This document shows positions 12,801-24,300 of a stretch of 64,000 nt of DNA, piece by piece. The notes under the pieces are model-generated. The model searched no databases. It was not told the origin of the DNA and saw nothing but the letters and a program-made list of their open reading frames with translations. A program made the translations under genes and the position numbers. Each line of letters starts with the position of its first letter. Positions within the stretch are counted from its first letter, which is position 1. The DNA comes from Chimonanthus salicifolius. Its lineage: Eukaryota; Streptophyta; Magnoliopsida; Laurales; Calycanthaceae. The stretch lies in NCBI GenBank assembly GCA_013350335.1, contig CM023534.1:20479302-20543301 (forward strand). Reading direction: 5' to 3'.

Positions 12801-14271
12801 GAGGCTCAGTTTAATCCAATAGTCAACATATTACAAATGAATTTAAATTGAATAGAAATTCAATTTATAAGATTATAATGAGTACGATGGAGAAAAATAA
12901 TATAAATATGGTCTATAAAATAGTCATCAAGTTCACAACGGTTTCTCAATGGATGATTTTTCTTAACTCTAAGGGCTTAGTTTGATAGCCAATTCCCACA
13001 TTTGTTTATGAAAAATTTTGAGATCAAATCTCCCTCAAGACAAAAAAGGTCACTCCTTGTACTCTGTACCCAACACGTGCGGATAGAAAGGTTTACACAT
13101 GCCTTAAAGATTAATCAAGTGGGACGTCCGACTGAGTCAAATGAGACGCGTGAATACTTTGGTCTTAAAAAAACAAATAACTTCTCTTGGTATTATCCGA
13201 TCTATAAGTCTAAGACACACAAAACTCACCATCCACATGTTCATCCGATTGTTGAAGTCAACTTATGACAAATACAAATCCAATAAATCCCGCATTACAA
13301 AAATCGACATGTATCTATATTTACACATTTTGAGTCACAGTATTGTTACAATGATAAAATCTTTTTTTTTTTTCCATTTTTTTTTCTGTTGTAATTTATG
13401 TTGCATTATCTAAGTCTGAGGCTGCATTTGGATGAGAAGTAAATTTTGCCGGAGTTTCTTTTGAACATGGTAAAGTGAAAAATAAATAAAAGGAAAAGAA
13501 CTTACCTTGATAAAGAGATAAAGTGAATAACTCTTATAATGAAAGGGTTTTCAAATTTGTGTTATGGAGGGAAAACTTGAAATTTTCTTGTCCCTTCCCT
13601 TCCTTACCAAACTGGGATAAGCAAAGACTACCCTCATTTTTACCCCTCTATCCCTCGTCCAAACGCAGCTTGAGGCAATCTATCTTTGTTCTCCTGGGTT
13701 GATAAGTGATAGTCACTGTACTGCTAAAATGTGGCATTTTCCAAAATGGGAAAGCATTGGGCGAAAATTCTCCATGGTTGATCTTGGATCGTTTATGTTG
13801 TGAGTCATATGGGTGTAACTCAACTGGTAATCTCCCTCTTCAGGAGGTAAGAGGTGTCAAATTCGAGACCCTATAACCTCACCTCGTATACTGTAATGGT
13901 AGTGAATATCACCTATGAAGATTTTACGTTGGATTTCTCACAATTTTTCATACGTAAATTCAAAAAGAAAATATTTTATTTTCAAACAGTAAGAATAAGC
14001 CCAAACTTGATGATTAAGCATGTTAGAATCAAAGACATTATTATTATAAGGCCGAAAGTTGAGTTGGGATAACAATAATAATGAAGCATGTTTTGTTATG
14101 GGACAGGCAAGGATATATGCGAGGGCCATGAATGCAACACTATTCTTTTCAAGTTCAACCCACAACATAAATGTGAACAAGATCTTCAAATTCATCACTG
14201 CAAAGTTCTTTAACTTGCCATGGACCATTGAACGGAATCTGACCATTGGTGAACCCATCATCGATTTTTGA
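9804..14271 (+). CDS. Spg1/Tem1-like small GTPase (plant SGP type)
   Basis: Six exons: 9804-10112, 10250-10370, 10653-10749, 10892-10931, 11148-11231, 14107-14271, all with GT/AG borders and consistent phase, giving 271 residues. The N-terminal 80 residues are basic then Pro/Ser-rich (TRICRKLIHFNVKW; PPPSAPPEIGP), as in plant SGP proteins. The GTPase core follows: P-loop GDCHIGKTS near residue 93, the DxxG box as DVGGD, GTKFDD in place of NKxD, and a G5-like SSSTHN. Yeast and fission-yeast relatives (Tem1, Spg1) trigger the septation/mitotic exit network; plant members are thought to do related work and bind MAP4K kinases. The last intron is 2.9 kb and holds a MITE and a SINE. The family TKxD variant and the weak G5 are normal for Spg1-like proteins. 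Identification is from remembered motifs. Confidence 0.9.
10455..10590 (-). repeat. SINE candidate in GTPase intron 2
   Basis: On the minus strand a box A-like GAGTGATGGTTAAAAATCC precedes a box B-like GAGTTCAATTCTCACTAG at about 32 bases, the spacing of a tRNA-derived pol III promoter. It lies wholly inside the intron between exons 2 and 3, antisense to the gene. Confidence 0.5.
11685..11858. mobile_element. hAT-type MITE, TATCGGCCGATA family (copy 5), intronic
   Basis: 174 bp from CAGGGATTTAAG to TTTGAACCCCTG, flanked by a perfect 8-bp duplication GTTTATAC (11677-11684, 11859-11866). It sits in intron 5 of the GTPase gene. The perfect target duplication suggests it is among the younger copies. 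Confidence 0.9.
11867..13805. other. GTPase intron 5, remainder
   Basis: AT-rich intron sequence. Open frames at 12053-12298, 13002-13268 and 13141-13413 are Lys/Asn/Ile-rich or overlapping and have no family features. Nothing beyond the MITE before it and the SINE after it is supported. Confidence 0.45.
13806..13975 (+). repeat. tRNA-derived SINE (same family as 3.9 kb copy)
   Basis: Box A-like TGTAACTCAACTGG (13814-13827), box B-like CAAATTCGAGACC (13858-13870), and the shared tail TATCACCTATGAAGATTTTAC. Located about 130 bases before the last exon of the GTPase gene, in the same orientation. Confidence 0.7.
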
Positions 14272-14508
14272 CGTTTACACTCACTGAGTCTGACATCTCA
14301 TCTGATTCTTCTGTACATTAACACAGCAGGTACACACCAGTGCTGGAAAGTAACAGCCATTCTTCAAAATTAAAAAGGAAAAAGAGAAGCTCTGCTGAGA
14401 TTTTTCATTAGCGGGAGTTGACCGTCTTGTCTCACCATGCGTTCCATCTCTTTTAGTTAAGAGTTGAGGGACAAGTATTATAATTTTTTTTTTTTATGAT
14501 TTTTGAAG

Positions 14509-14890
14509 CAGGGGTCAAAAATTCAGCCCGGCCGATATGCAAATATAGGGCCACAATATCGGCCGATAAGTTTCTCTCTCCTCCGATATTTGCATTTAAT
14601 TGCGTTTCTTTCTCCTCCGATATTCAAAACCGTTGAAAATTGTAAAAAACCATAAAAAAAAACCTTATAAAATCATATCGATTTTTTTTTTAAAAAAAAA
14701 ATCAAATAAATTTTAAATACCGAGTTTTATACATATCGACCGATATTCTGTACCGAATATCAGTCATATTGGCCGATAACCTTTTTGACTGGCCGATACA
14801 TATATATCATATCAGCCGATATCGTTCGGCTCTGAAAAATCAATACATATCGGCCGATACAATATATATCGACCAATATTTTGACCCCTG
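14509..14890. mobile_element. hAT-type MITE, TATCGGCCGATA family (copy 6, reference copy)
   Basis: The best-bounded copy: termini CAGGGGTCAAAA and TTTTGACCCCTG are perfect inverted repeats of 12 bases, and TTTTGAAG is perfectly duplicated on both sides (14501-14508, 14891-14898). 382 bp, non-coding, with repeated ATATCGGCCGATA-like palindromes. It lies about 240 bases after the GTPase stop codon. CAGGG-type termini with 8-bp duplications place the family in hAT. Confidence 0.95.
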
Positions 14891-15566
14891 TTTTGAAGCA
14901 TTCTTTGAACCCTAAATAGAATTTGACTTTCTACGATTAAATGAAGAGCCCTAAATGTGATTAATCAAATTTTAGAGTCTTTGTGTGACCTTTTTAATAT
15001 ATTGACATTTTTGTAAAACTCAAAAAAATTTACAATAAAAAAATTATAAATTGTAGTAGAAGTTATATGTCACTAGAAGATACTTGAGAACATAAAGTTC
15101 ATATTAGGTGTTTCCTCATTTTGCTTTTTTTTTTTAATAAAAAAAAATAGATATTTTCAAAAAATTAATTTTTTTTCCAATTTTCTAGGACATATCGAAC
15201 TTTCAACTTTCAATGATCTAAAACTCGATGAGATGACCATTGTTCTTTAAAAAGATATACTCATCCTATGTTTTTCATTTTTCCTATTTTTCAGTATTTT
15301 TTCAAAAAAGAGGAGTACGTCACCAAAACGCTACATATCGGGTCCAAAAATCAAACCCCCACTCGCTGAGTAGCCTTCTTGGAAAAAGCTTGGGGAGTCT
15401 AAAATCGTTGAACATGGCAGTCGTAAACGATTGCAAGACCATTCAAACAGTACCACCATTTTCAATTTGAAGTAGATAATTAGATCAGCCCCATTGCCTA
15501 ACAAGTGACCCTCATTTTATTAGAACGTCAGTGATGGTCATCCATTAAATCATCTGACTGGTACCA

Positions 15567-15894
15567 TTGTCACAAATATCAACGATATTTTCAAATTTAT
15601 CATGCTTTTATCGACAAAATACCATTACCGTATTAAAAACGCATTTTTATCGACACGGCGATAAATTCCCTATAAATCACGTTAAAAATGCGATAAATGG
15701 TAGTTTTCCGATAAATTCCTTATTACCATTTTTATTTTATTAATATTTTTATTTTTTCTATTTTGATTACTTTTAAATATTATAATTTCCGTGAGATTTT
15801 CCTATTAAATTCCTAGTAAAAAATTCAAGAATTTGAAAATATCCCCATATCACCAATCGCCCCTTATATCCCGAGAACGGTATTTGTAACTATG
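15567..15894. mobile_element. MITE of unassigned class, TTGTCACAAATATC family (copy 1)
   Basis: Starts TTGTCACAAATATCAACG and ends CCCGAGAACGGTATTTGTAA, with a conserved interior of ATAAATTCC and GATAAATGGTA motifs shared at length with 43759-44130. Flanks ACTGGTACCA and ATTGGTACAA look like a decayed 9-10 bp target duplication, which would point to a Mutator-type origin. Confidence 0.55.
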
Positions 15895-18587
15895 ATTGGT
15901 ACAACTCAAACAATTAGACCCCAGATTTCTTTTTGAGAGTAGAGGGGTGACAATGGATCCAGATTTCTTTTTCTGGGTTAGAAGCTTAAATCTGACTTGC
16001 CCCAGATTTCATTTTACCCAGCGTGACATTACCTTAATACATAAAAAATTAACAAAAACATAAAGGAGACTTGGATTTTCCTTTAATTTGCAGGCATTGA
16101 ACTATCAAATGCAGAGGCAATAGGCTAAGATCTTTGAGCTTGGGTGAGGTATTTGGACTAGAACTATCGAGACAAAATATATATATGGACAATATATAAG
16201 TGTATGTTAAATAAGATCGACTCAGTTCAAGTCTGGGATTCCTCTACCCAACCCATTCATCAGGTTGGATCGAATTAAAATTTGCAATACCGAATTTGAA
16301 CCTCTTTTTTTTTTTTTTGGAAGGGGTGGGTGGGGTGCTGAGTCAAGTTAGGTCGACAAGTCGGGTCAGAAATTGCTACCGTTGAACGAGACTAACTAGT
16401 GCTGTTCCTTTAAAAACACAGAACTTTATCAGAATTCTTTACGAACAGCCTTTACTATTGACTTCCTACAATCCATACAGGCCCTAAGCAAAAGTTATAT
16501 GATACTCACATTTAGAGTGATTGGTGCTCCTGGGAATAGGATAGATCATGGCCTCCTAAAAATTCTTGAAGTTACAACCCTTCAACGTGTATCTTGCCAA
16601 TGGCTAAGATGGAAATGCAGCAGTGGTACACTTCCAACAGAGGAAAAAAAAGCTGATTTAAAGGCGATGGCCTAGCCGAATCTGGCTTATCACTGCTTCA
16701 TGGTTTGACAAGAGAGGAATGCCTGTGTCAAATGCCATCGAGATTTTCCATCTATGACATTTTAAATACCAGCCTGGCAAGATGAAAGAGCATAATCTCC
16801 TAGTCTGGTATAGAAAATTCAGCCTACTTCAAATTTTTAACCATCCAATCTAACATGATTAGATGAAACAAGAGACTATCTCAAGTTTGACCCATCCATT
16901 TGATGGCCTAAGATCAAATCATAGAAACTTCAGATCAACTGACTTTTAGAATGTAGCCACTTTGCGGAATATGTCCTCTCATCTAGCAGCTAGTCTATGC
17001 TGAAAGCATACCATGTTTCCTATTGTAAAATGCCACATAGAAATCGATCTGGCATTTGCCAAAGGAAATCTTTCATCATGGTTGATTACTCAGAGCAACA
17101 AGATTACTACACAATATCCTGCCTCAAGTTTGGCAAGCGCTTCATGTAGCAAGCATAAAAGATTGCAGGGGATTGAGACATGTTACCAATTAAAGAGAAA
17201 CATTGAGGATCATAAAATGATTCAATTCATCTGGTCCGTGGGATTTTCTCTCCTCAGCTGCCTAAGAATAAGAAATCGTAGTTCAAGATTGGCAAACAAT
17301 ATTCAGGCCTATGCTAGATTGTCACAAAAGAGTTAAATAAGTGAGACTCAACTTGGACAAGTTGCTTTGACTTGGGTCACAAGAAAAGAAAAAATTGACC
17401 AAGCTGAATCTGTGGAAGATTCAGATGATGATGGATCAAGCTCATTAAAAAGATTTAAGAGGAAAAAACCTTGACATAAAGGAACCTTGAGTCAAGTCCA
17501 AGTTTCTAGCTTTTGAACTATTCATGCAGACGCTAATGATGGAACATGTGCATGGTGCTACCAATTTAATTATTTTTTAGGTTATTCAGATTTAGATTTA
17601 TTTAGAGTAAAATCTTGTCATTTTTAATAATGGGTCACATTTCAAGTCCAATATGATGTTTGATTTAATAGAAGTTATGACATGTATAGAAGAAGTTATG
17701 TCCACTTTAATAATGGCTAATTCAATAGCCTATCCAACAAACCCAAGTTCATGGGATTCTAACATGTACAAAAGAAGTTATGACATGTATTGGTATAAGG
17801 ATGTTACAAAGTGACGAGTTTGCTTTATTATTAATCCCATATTAGTTATGTTTGAAATTTGTCATGTAGAAGTACTTTATGGATTGTAGTGAAAGCTTCA
17901 AGGATAAAGAAGAGTTGAGTTTTGTTATTGTGTTTGTGGGAGTTTTGGAAGGCTTTAGCCCAAATCCACATAGGAGTGGATTCGTAAGGAGATTGTTGCT
18001 TTTCTCCTTGGCTTTCTCCTTCAAGGCTTAGCTTGTTGTTTTCAAAGAGAACATAGAGGATCAAGAATCAAGCATCCTCCATTGATTATTTGAGGTATTT
18101 CCTTGATTTATTTCAGTTTATTTCAAATTAGGGAAAAGAATTTCTTGAGAATTTAATATTTTTAAAGTCGAGTGGAAAAGAATTTCATTCTTTGGCCAAC
18201 ATTTAGTGAAAGTTTTATTTGTGAATGATAGTTTATTGGGTTTATTTCTTATGAGCCTAATCTTAAAACATAAGCAAGATCTTTTTAGATCAATGCCCCA
18301 CATCAACCATCATCAAAACGCAATGGTTCAAATAGATAATGTTAATAAATATCCATGAGCTTTGTTGAAAGTCATGCACCAATGGTGTATCTGCACCATC
18401 ATTTGCCCTCTACACCTAGAGGGCATTGCAGGCAGTATATGTTTTAGCAAAACTAAATGCAAAGTAGATACTAAAATGGACACAGAATATTTGCCTTAAG
18501 AGATGGTGCCAAAAAGGCCACATAGCACTTTTATATTCTAAAAATGATGTGGCGTGTGTCATTGGAAGGCAAAATTACTTTTATATC
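15895..18587. other. intergenic; possible decayed LTR element
   Basis: No intact gene. A 107-codon frame at 17013-17336 has no recognisable domain. The stretch 17930-18120 (GGAGTTTTGGAAGGC, CATCCTCCATTGATTATTTG) resembles the leader part of a plant LTR, but paired LTR ends were not found. A poly-T plus GGGTGGGTGGGG tract lies at 16303-16340. Confidence 0.35.
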
Positions 18588-19550
18588 ATCCACATTTTAT
18601 AGAATGTTGAATTTTCAAGCCACAAAATTACTTTCATATAAGGCCTATAAAACCATTAAATTTTGAACTCCTATAATTTTTGTTATGATGATGCAATAGA
18701 GTTGAAAGTTTGTCCACTCCTAATTCACCTAATTATCTTCCTATCTAGATAGGTCTTATAATTAAAGAAGGAAAAGTTCTCTACTTCGCGAAATAAAGAC
18801 CGGTCTCTCTAGATCATTACTATATATATAGAAAAATACTCCAAAAAAACCTATGCAAGAGACCTCCTATGTCGAAGCCCTCCAATGATCAAATCCCAAC
18901 CGTTCTTATTCACCTATCCCCTGTGAATTGGTATATATTCTAAATTGGCACCCATCCACCTTTTAGCCAAAAAAATCCATTTATCTAAAGCTATAAAACC
19001 ATTAAATTTTGAACTCCTATATATTTGGTCATGATGATGTGATAGAGTTGAATGTTTGCTCACTCTTAATTTACCTAATGATCTTCCTATTGACTTATTT
19101 TCTAGTGATTTATGTGCATCTAGGTAGGTCTCATAATTAAAAAAGGAAGAGGTCTCCACTTTGTGAAATAGAGTCCAGTCTCTCCAGATCATTAATATAT
19201 ATATATGTATTCTGGAGAGACCTATGGGGAAGACATCTCGTTCATATTCACCTCTCCTCCGTGAATTGGTATATATTTCATATTGGCACCCATCCACCTT
19301 TTATAGATTTTTGAATTTTTAAGCCAACACGTTGCATTTATCTAAGGCCTATATAACTATTAAATCTTGAACTCCCTACATTTTTTCTTATGATGATGTG
19401 ATGGAGTTGAATATTTGCTCACTCCTAATTCACCTAATGACCTTTCTAGTGATTTACATGCACCTAGGTAGGTCTTGTAATTAAAAAGGAAGAGGTCTCT
19501 ACTTCACGAAATAGAGACAGATCTCTCTAGATCATTAAGGTATATTGCTC
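18588..19550. repeat. about 350-bp tandem repeat, three units
   Basis: Units start near 18588, 18953 and 19293. Each carries CCATCCACCTTTTA, then CATTTATCTAAGGCCTATA, AACCATTAAATTTTGAACTC, GATGATGTGATAGAGTTGAA, and a closing GAAATAGAGAC..TCTCTAGATCATTA. The third is shorter. Divergence between units is moderate. No coding frame is conserved among them. Confidence 0.75.
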
Positions 19551-19559
19551 ATTTGTTTT

Positions 19560-21339
19560 CAGTACTTGGGATGTTGGCCCACTCTTCCAATTAAATGTTG
19601 TAGCTCCAAAACTTAGAACTTTTGTTCCATTAAACTAAAGAAATCAAATCTAAATTTTTGTGGATACTCTAAATTTTGTGTCTAGGGAAACACTTAAAGT
19701 GGTTCTACATACTTTTAGAAGATCATAAGAAACTCTTAATACAATTAGTTGAAGGATTATAATTGGAAGGTGCAAGAAGTAAAAGGTTATTAAATACATT
19801 GGATAAAGGTGGTAAGACTGAAATTATGGAATATGGGGTGATAGAGAACATCATTGCTAAAAGGTTGGAGTGGAAAAACACCACTTGGAAAGCCAAGCCC
19901 AGATAGATGGATAAATGCTTTGTTGATGATGAAATATGGTCACATTGAAGGTCGTAGAAGCTTGTCTCTAGAAGCACAAGTTAGGTGCTGATATTGGCCT
20001 TTGTATCTATTCCTTCAAAAAACTAATATCCATTGGCTAATATGTTAACAAAGAAGAAAGCTAAGGCCATAAAACTTGAAAAATAACTAAAAGAATTATT
20101 TGGAAGGAGGGGGTAGATGACATTTTCCAAGTATCATACAAATTGCTAAGGATGGGGGGGAGGCAAGACGATACGGACATTGGTATTGGTATAGTATGTA
20201 TGGTTTGCAATAAACCAGTTGTCAGATTTAAAAAATAATAATAATAGTTTGTAGAACGTCAATGAACATAGTCTGAAGCAATATGTAGAAACTGACATTT
20301 AAGTTGTACATTAAAATAATTGGCGATGCTGAATAGGAAATCTTAATTATGTAGTATTTCTTTTTTTACGAGGCCTGTGCTAGGAGAATTTGATTTCAAA
20401 ATCCTTTTGGGATATTTTTCCACAAAAGCTTTCAAACAATCTCATTAATAGTTCCTCAAGCTTCATTCCCATTCAAAATGGTGTACAAGCTCCGTAGCCC
20501 CAGCAAAAGGAATTTTGCTAGACTTTGGGTAATATAATTCAAACCCTTGATAACCCAAAAAGCAAACGTTTGCATTACTCAAAAATGTGTATGCCTCTGA
20601 CAATATAATTTGACAAAAATTGTACTCAAGTTTGTAAATCATGAAAGAAGGTGCATCGGAAAGGGAGTGCACTCAGCATGATCAAAAATGATTTCAAACT
20701 CAACAACAAATTTATGTAAAAATCAAGGTGCAATTGAACAAGGTGAGTAGTCAAACTCTTCATGAATTCTTCATGGACATCTTAGTAACATTACTTTCTA
20801 AGACGACAAAAATATTCACACCTTTCTCCTTTTGAAGCCCAAATTAAAATATTGATATGTTTGTCACTTGATTATTTAGAGCAAAATTGGTAATCATTTT
20901 CCATTGGTGTAGTTCCCAAACTCACTTTCATTTAAATAAATTCGATTTTAAAATTGATTAAATATTCTGCCGAGTGCACGAGTCCTTTTTGGTTTGCCAA
21001 ATTCAATACCTATCACCCAAGCCTCACTCTAACTCTCACATCCATAACCATAAAACTTAAGAGAGAAATACGCACTGTAAACAGAAACACATAAAGGGAA
21101 CGAAGACCATGGAGTCTAGAGACCAACAAAGGACAGACAGCATTGTAGTTATAATTTTTCTAAAGGAAAGACAGTATTAAGCTGCTTGTAGAATACATTC
21201 AACAAAGGCAGCACTCTACTTATTTCTGAGGGGCAAACCAAAACTCACCAGGTTTTGCACTTAAAAGATCATTCAGCATAAAATTCAAATCCAGCTATAA
21301 AATCACTGGAAACAAAAGACAGTATTTCTTACCACAATT
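19560..21339. other. 3' flank of the 87-residue protein gene
   Basis: No further gene is seen. The part next to 21340 is expected to hold the 3' UTR of the minus-strand gene, but no clear poly(A) signal was singled out. Frames at 19723-19977 and 20463-20672 (minus) show no motif. Confidence 0.4.
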
Positions 21340-24300
21340 TTACTCGAGTTTGACTCCTTGCCTCTTTGGAGGATCAATTTGCAAATAGGTATAAGGTTCT
21401 GTTGGTTCCTCCCTGCATAGCAAAAATAAAGGGTCAAGAAAATTGCATGTACCACATATAATTACAAAAACAACTAAGAAAAAACACATGCATAATGCTT
21501 TGTGGGTTTCGTATTGGTTGTCCTGAGTTGGAGATTACTCACCTTCAGTATGCAAATGATACAATTTTGTTCCTTACGGCAGGTGTAGAGGAGTTGAAGA
21601 TGGTCTGGGTGATTCTCGTATGGTTCCAGATTTGTTCAGATTTGAAGATTAATTTTTTGAAAAGTGAATTGATGGGGTAAACACATGCATAATTCTTAGG
21701 GGCTGCTTCGTGGGTTTCATATTGGTCATCCTGAGTTGGAGATTACTCACCTTCAATATGCAAACGATACAATTTTGTTCCTTACGGCAGATGTAGAGGA
21801 GTTGAAGATGGTCTGGGCGATTCATGTATGGTTCCAGATTTGTTCAGATTTGAAGATTAATTTTTTGAAAAGTGAATTGATGGGGGTAAATGTGGATTAT
21901 AGTCAATGTGTGGAATTGGTTGATGTACTTAGATAAAGTTGAAAGGATCCGTCATTTTATGGCTTTTTTTGGCTTTTCAGGTTTCTGGGGTCCCTCGGTC
22001 TGCAAATTCAACTGCTGATGATATGGCGCATCAAGGGTTGGCTTTACCTTTGTAAATTGTTCATAAGTTCATTTAATTTGTTTGGGGTTTTTTTTTATTG
22101 TATAATTTATGTTGTAAGTGGTGGGATTTCTTTTCCCACCTTTTGGTCTCTCTTTTGTTTATTTTCTTCTTTTGATTAATGAAGTTACCTTTAAAAAGAA
22201 AACACATGCATAAGTATATGAATGATGTTCCCCCATATACAAGGACACAGGGTAATATAGTGTGCATCCCTTTATTCCATTGGAAAGGTTTATATTTGAA
22301 TATGGGACCACCAACAATTATCTTCATGGATCAATCAAGCCATTTTTCGGAGGCAACAAAGTTCAAGGATGAAAGAATAATTTAAAGTGATCAAATTTTG
22401 AGAGCTTAAGAACCATTCCTCCATTTATCCAATCAAGGCGATTTCTATGGGCTACATGCTCAAATTTAGACCTTTCATTGAACCCATCACCATCACGAAT
22501 GGAGGACCACACCCTTAGTGTGCACCATACAGGGGTTCAGCAGGTGAAATTTTATCTAATTATGTACAACAATAGCACTGTACCCTCTGATGCAACAGGG
22601 ACAGACAACTGCAGACTGTTACGAGGCAAACTTATGAGATGACACAATTCCTTACCCAACCAACAAGAATCCAAAACATTCACTACACCCATCATCCCCG
22701 AATTTCTGGCATCCTGACACAGCTACTAAATTTTCATTGGAAACCAAGCAACACGGACCATTGGATAAGACACATGTAAAAACATCATTGATGCCAACAT
22801 TGAATGCACATATCAGAGTGAAAATTTAGCATGTTGCAGGGGATGGAATAGGAAATATCCTGGACTGCTCAGATTGCAAAAGGTGGAGACCATAGTTGAA
22901 CAAGATCCGGCCAATAATGATAATACATGAAAACTTCCACTACCATTACCTTGTATGGCTGACCTATGGCCTCTTGAACCCATTCCCCCAACATCCACTA
23001 ACCCCATCCAACTTAATCCCATCCAGAGGAGAAACTCATTTTGGATCATGGAATAAGAACTCGTTTTTGCTTAATTCAAAGGGAAACTTGAATAACTCGG
23101 TGAAAACTTGGATAAATAACATTCATGGGACACAAAAGTCTTTTAGATTAAGGGCAAAATTGGAAAAGAAAAACCATAGAACATGTTTGGGGGGAATAGA
23201 ATAAATGAGAGGGGAAGCTCATTTTTGAGAGAGAGAGAGAGAGAGAGATGTAGGACTATGCAATGGCCTAAAATCTAATGAGTTGAGATTAATAGAAATT
23301 ACTAAGACAATCGAAATTATAAAATATTACTTCATCATGTGCAAATAAGAAATTCCACGTAGGCAAAATTTGTAAAAGTCCAAATCCACATCACAGTCCC
23401 ACAATACTATACCATAGAATTGTCCGAGAGGGTCCATGGAATTCTGGACTTCCACTAGCTTAGGAAATCAACCCAATAATCGATGCAAATTCTCCTAACC
23501 ACTTTAAGGATTATATTTTAAAGGAAAAAATGAAGGTTTAAGACACAACTAGGTTTAGAGAATAAAAGTCAACATGAATAGTTAATGTGTCAAGAGTTCC
23601 AACAATCTGAAAATTGTCCAGCAACTAGTAATTTATTTTTATAAACAAGTAGGCCAAAAGAAAACAATGAATTTGATTGTCAAAAAGGTTGGGGTTGAAA
23701 CCAGTTTCACATGCAAACAACAACTACAAGGAAGACCGAGAGAAATACCTTTGGAGACCAAAAAAAAAATAGGACTATGGCTGAATATTGCCTATTTCAC
23801 AATCATTGGCAAACCAGACCTCACCTGACATTGGAGATATTTCAGAGCCATAATGTTGTAGCTTAGAAATCTGACGAAGAACGAAAGGTGTTCCTAAGAA
23901 GTTGAAGATCTGTAGCTGCTTGAAATATTCACCAATTGTTACCTTCAGCAGATTCAAGTTATGTTCTTCAAACCAAAAGAACTGTTGGAACCAGTGAAGC
24001 AAAAAATTTGGAGAAAAACAAAAATAGAATGGGAATCACTCCCTAAGTGACTTCACACCATCAATCCCTTCACAAGGAGGTCTCATTCCAACATGTTTCA
24101 GAAAAAAAAATTATTCATTCATTCATTGCCCAATCTTTTCTCTAATTATAGTCTTATTTTATAAAACATAGTAACTACCCACCACTTTGTACCTATAACA
24201 ACCCACACTACAGTTCACAACCCAACTTTGTACCTGTAACTACCCACACTGCAGTTTTAGAGCATTATCTGCATGATTTTTTAATTTTGAAAATTAGCAT

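Noticed and set aside
23775..24002. 75-codon minus-strand frame in intron 3 as an extra exon of the small gene
   Set aside because: Exons 3 and 4 already join in phase to a sensible C-terminus, and no acceptor and donor pair with matching phase was seen.
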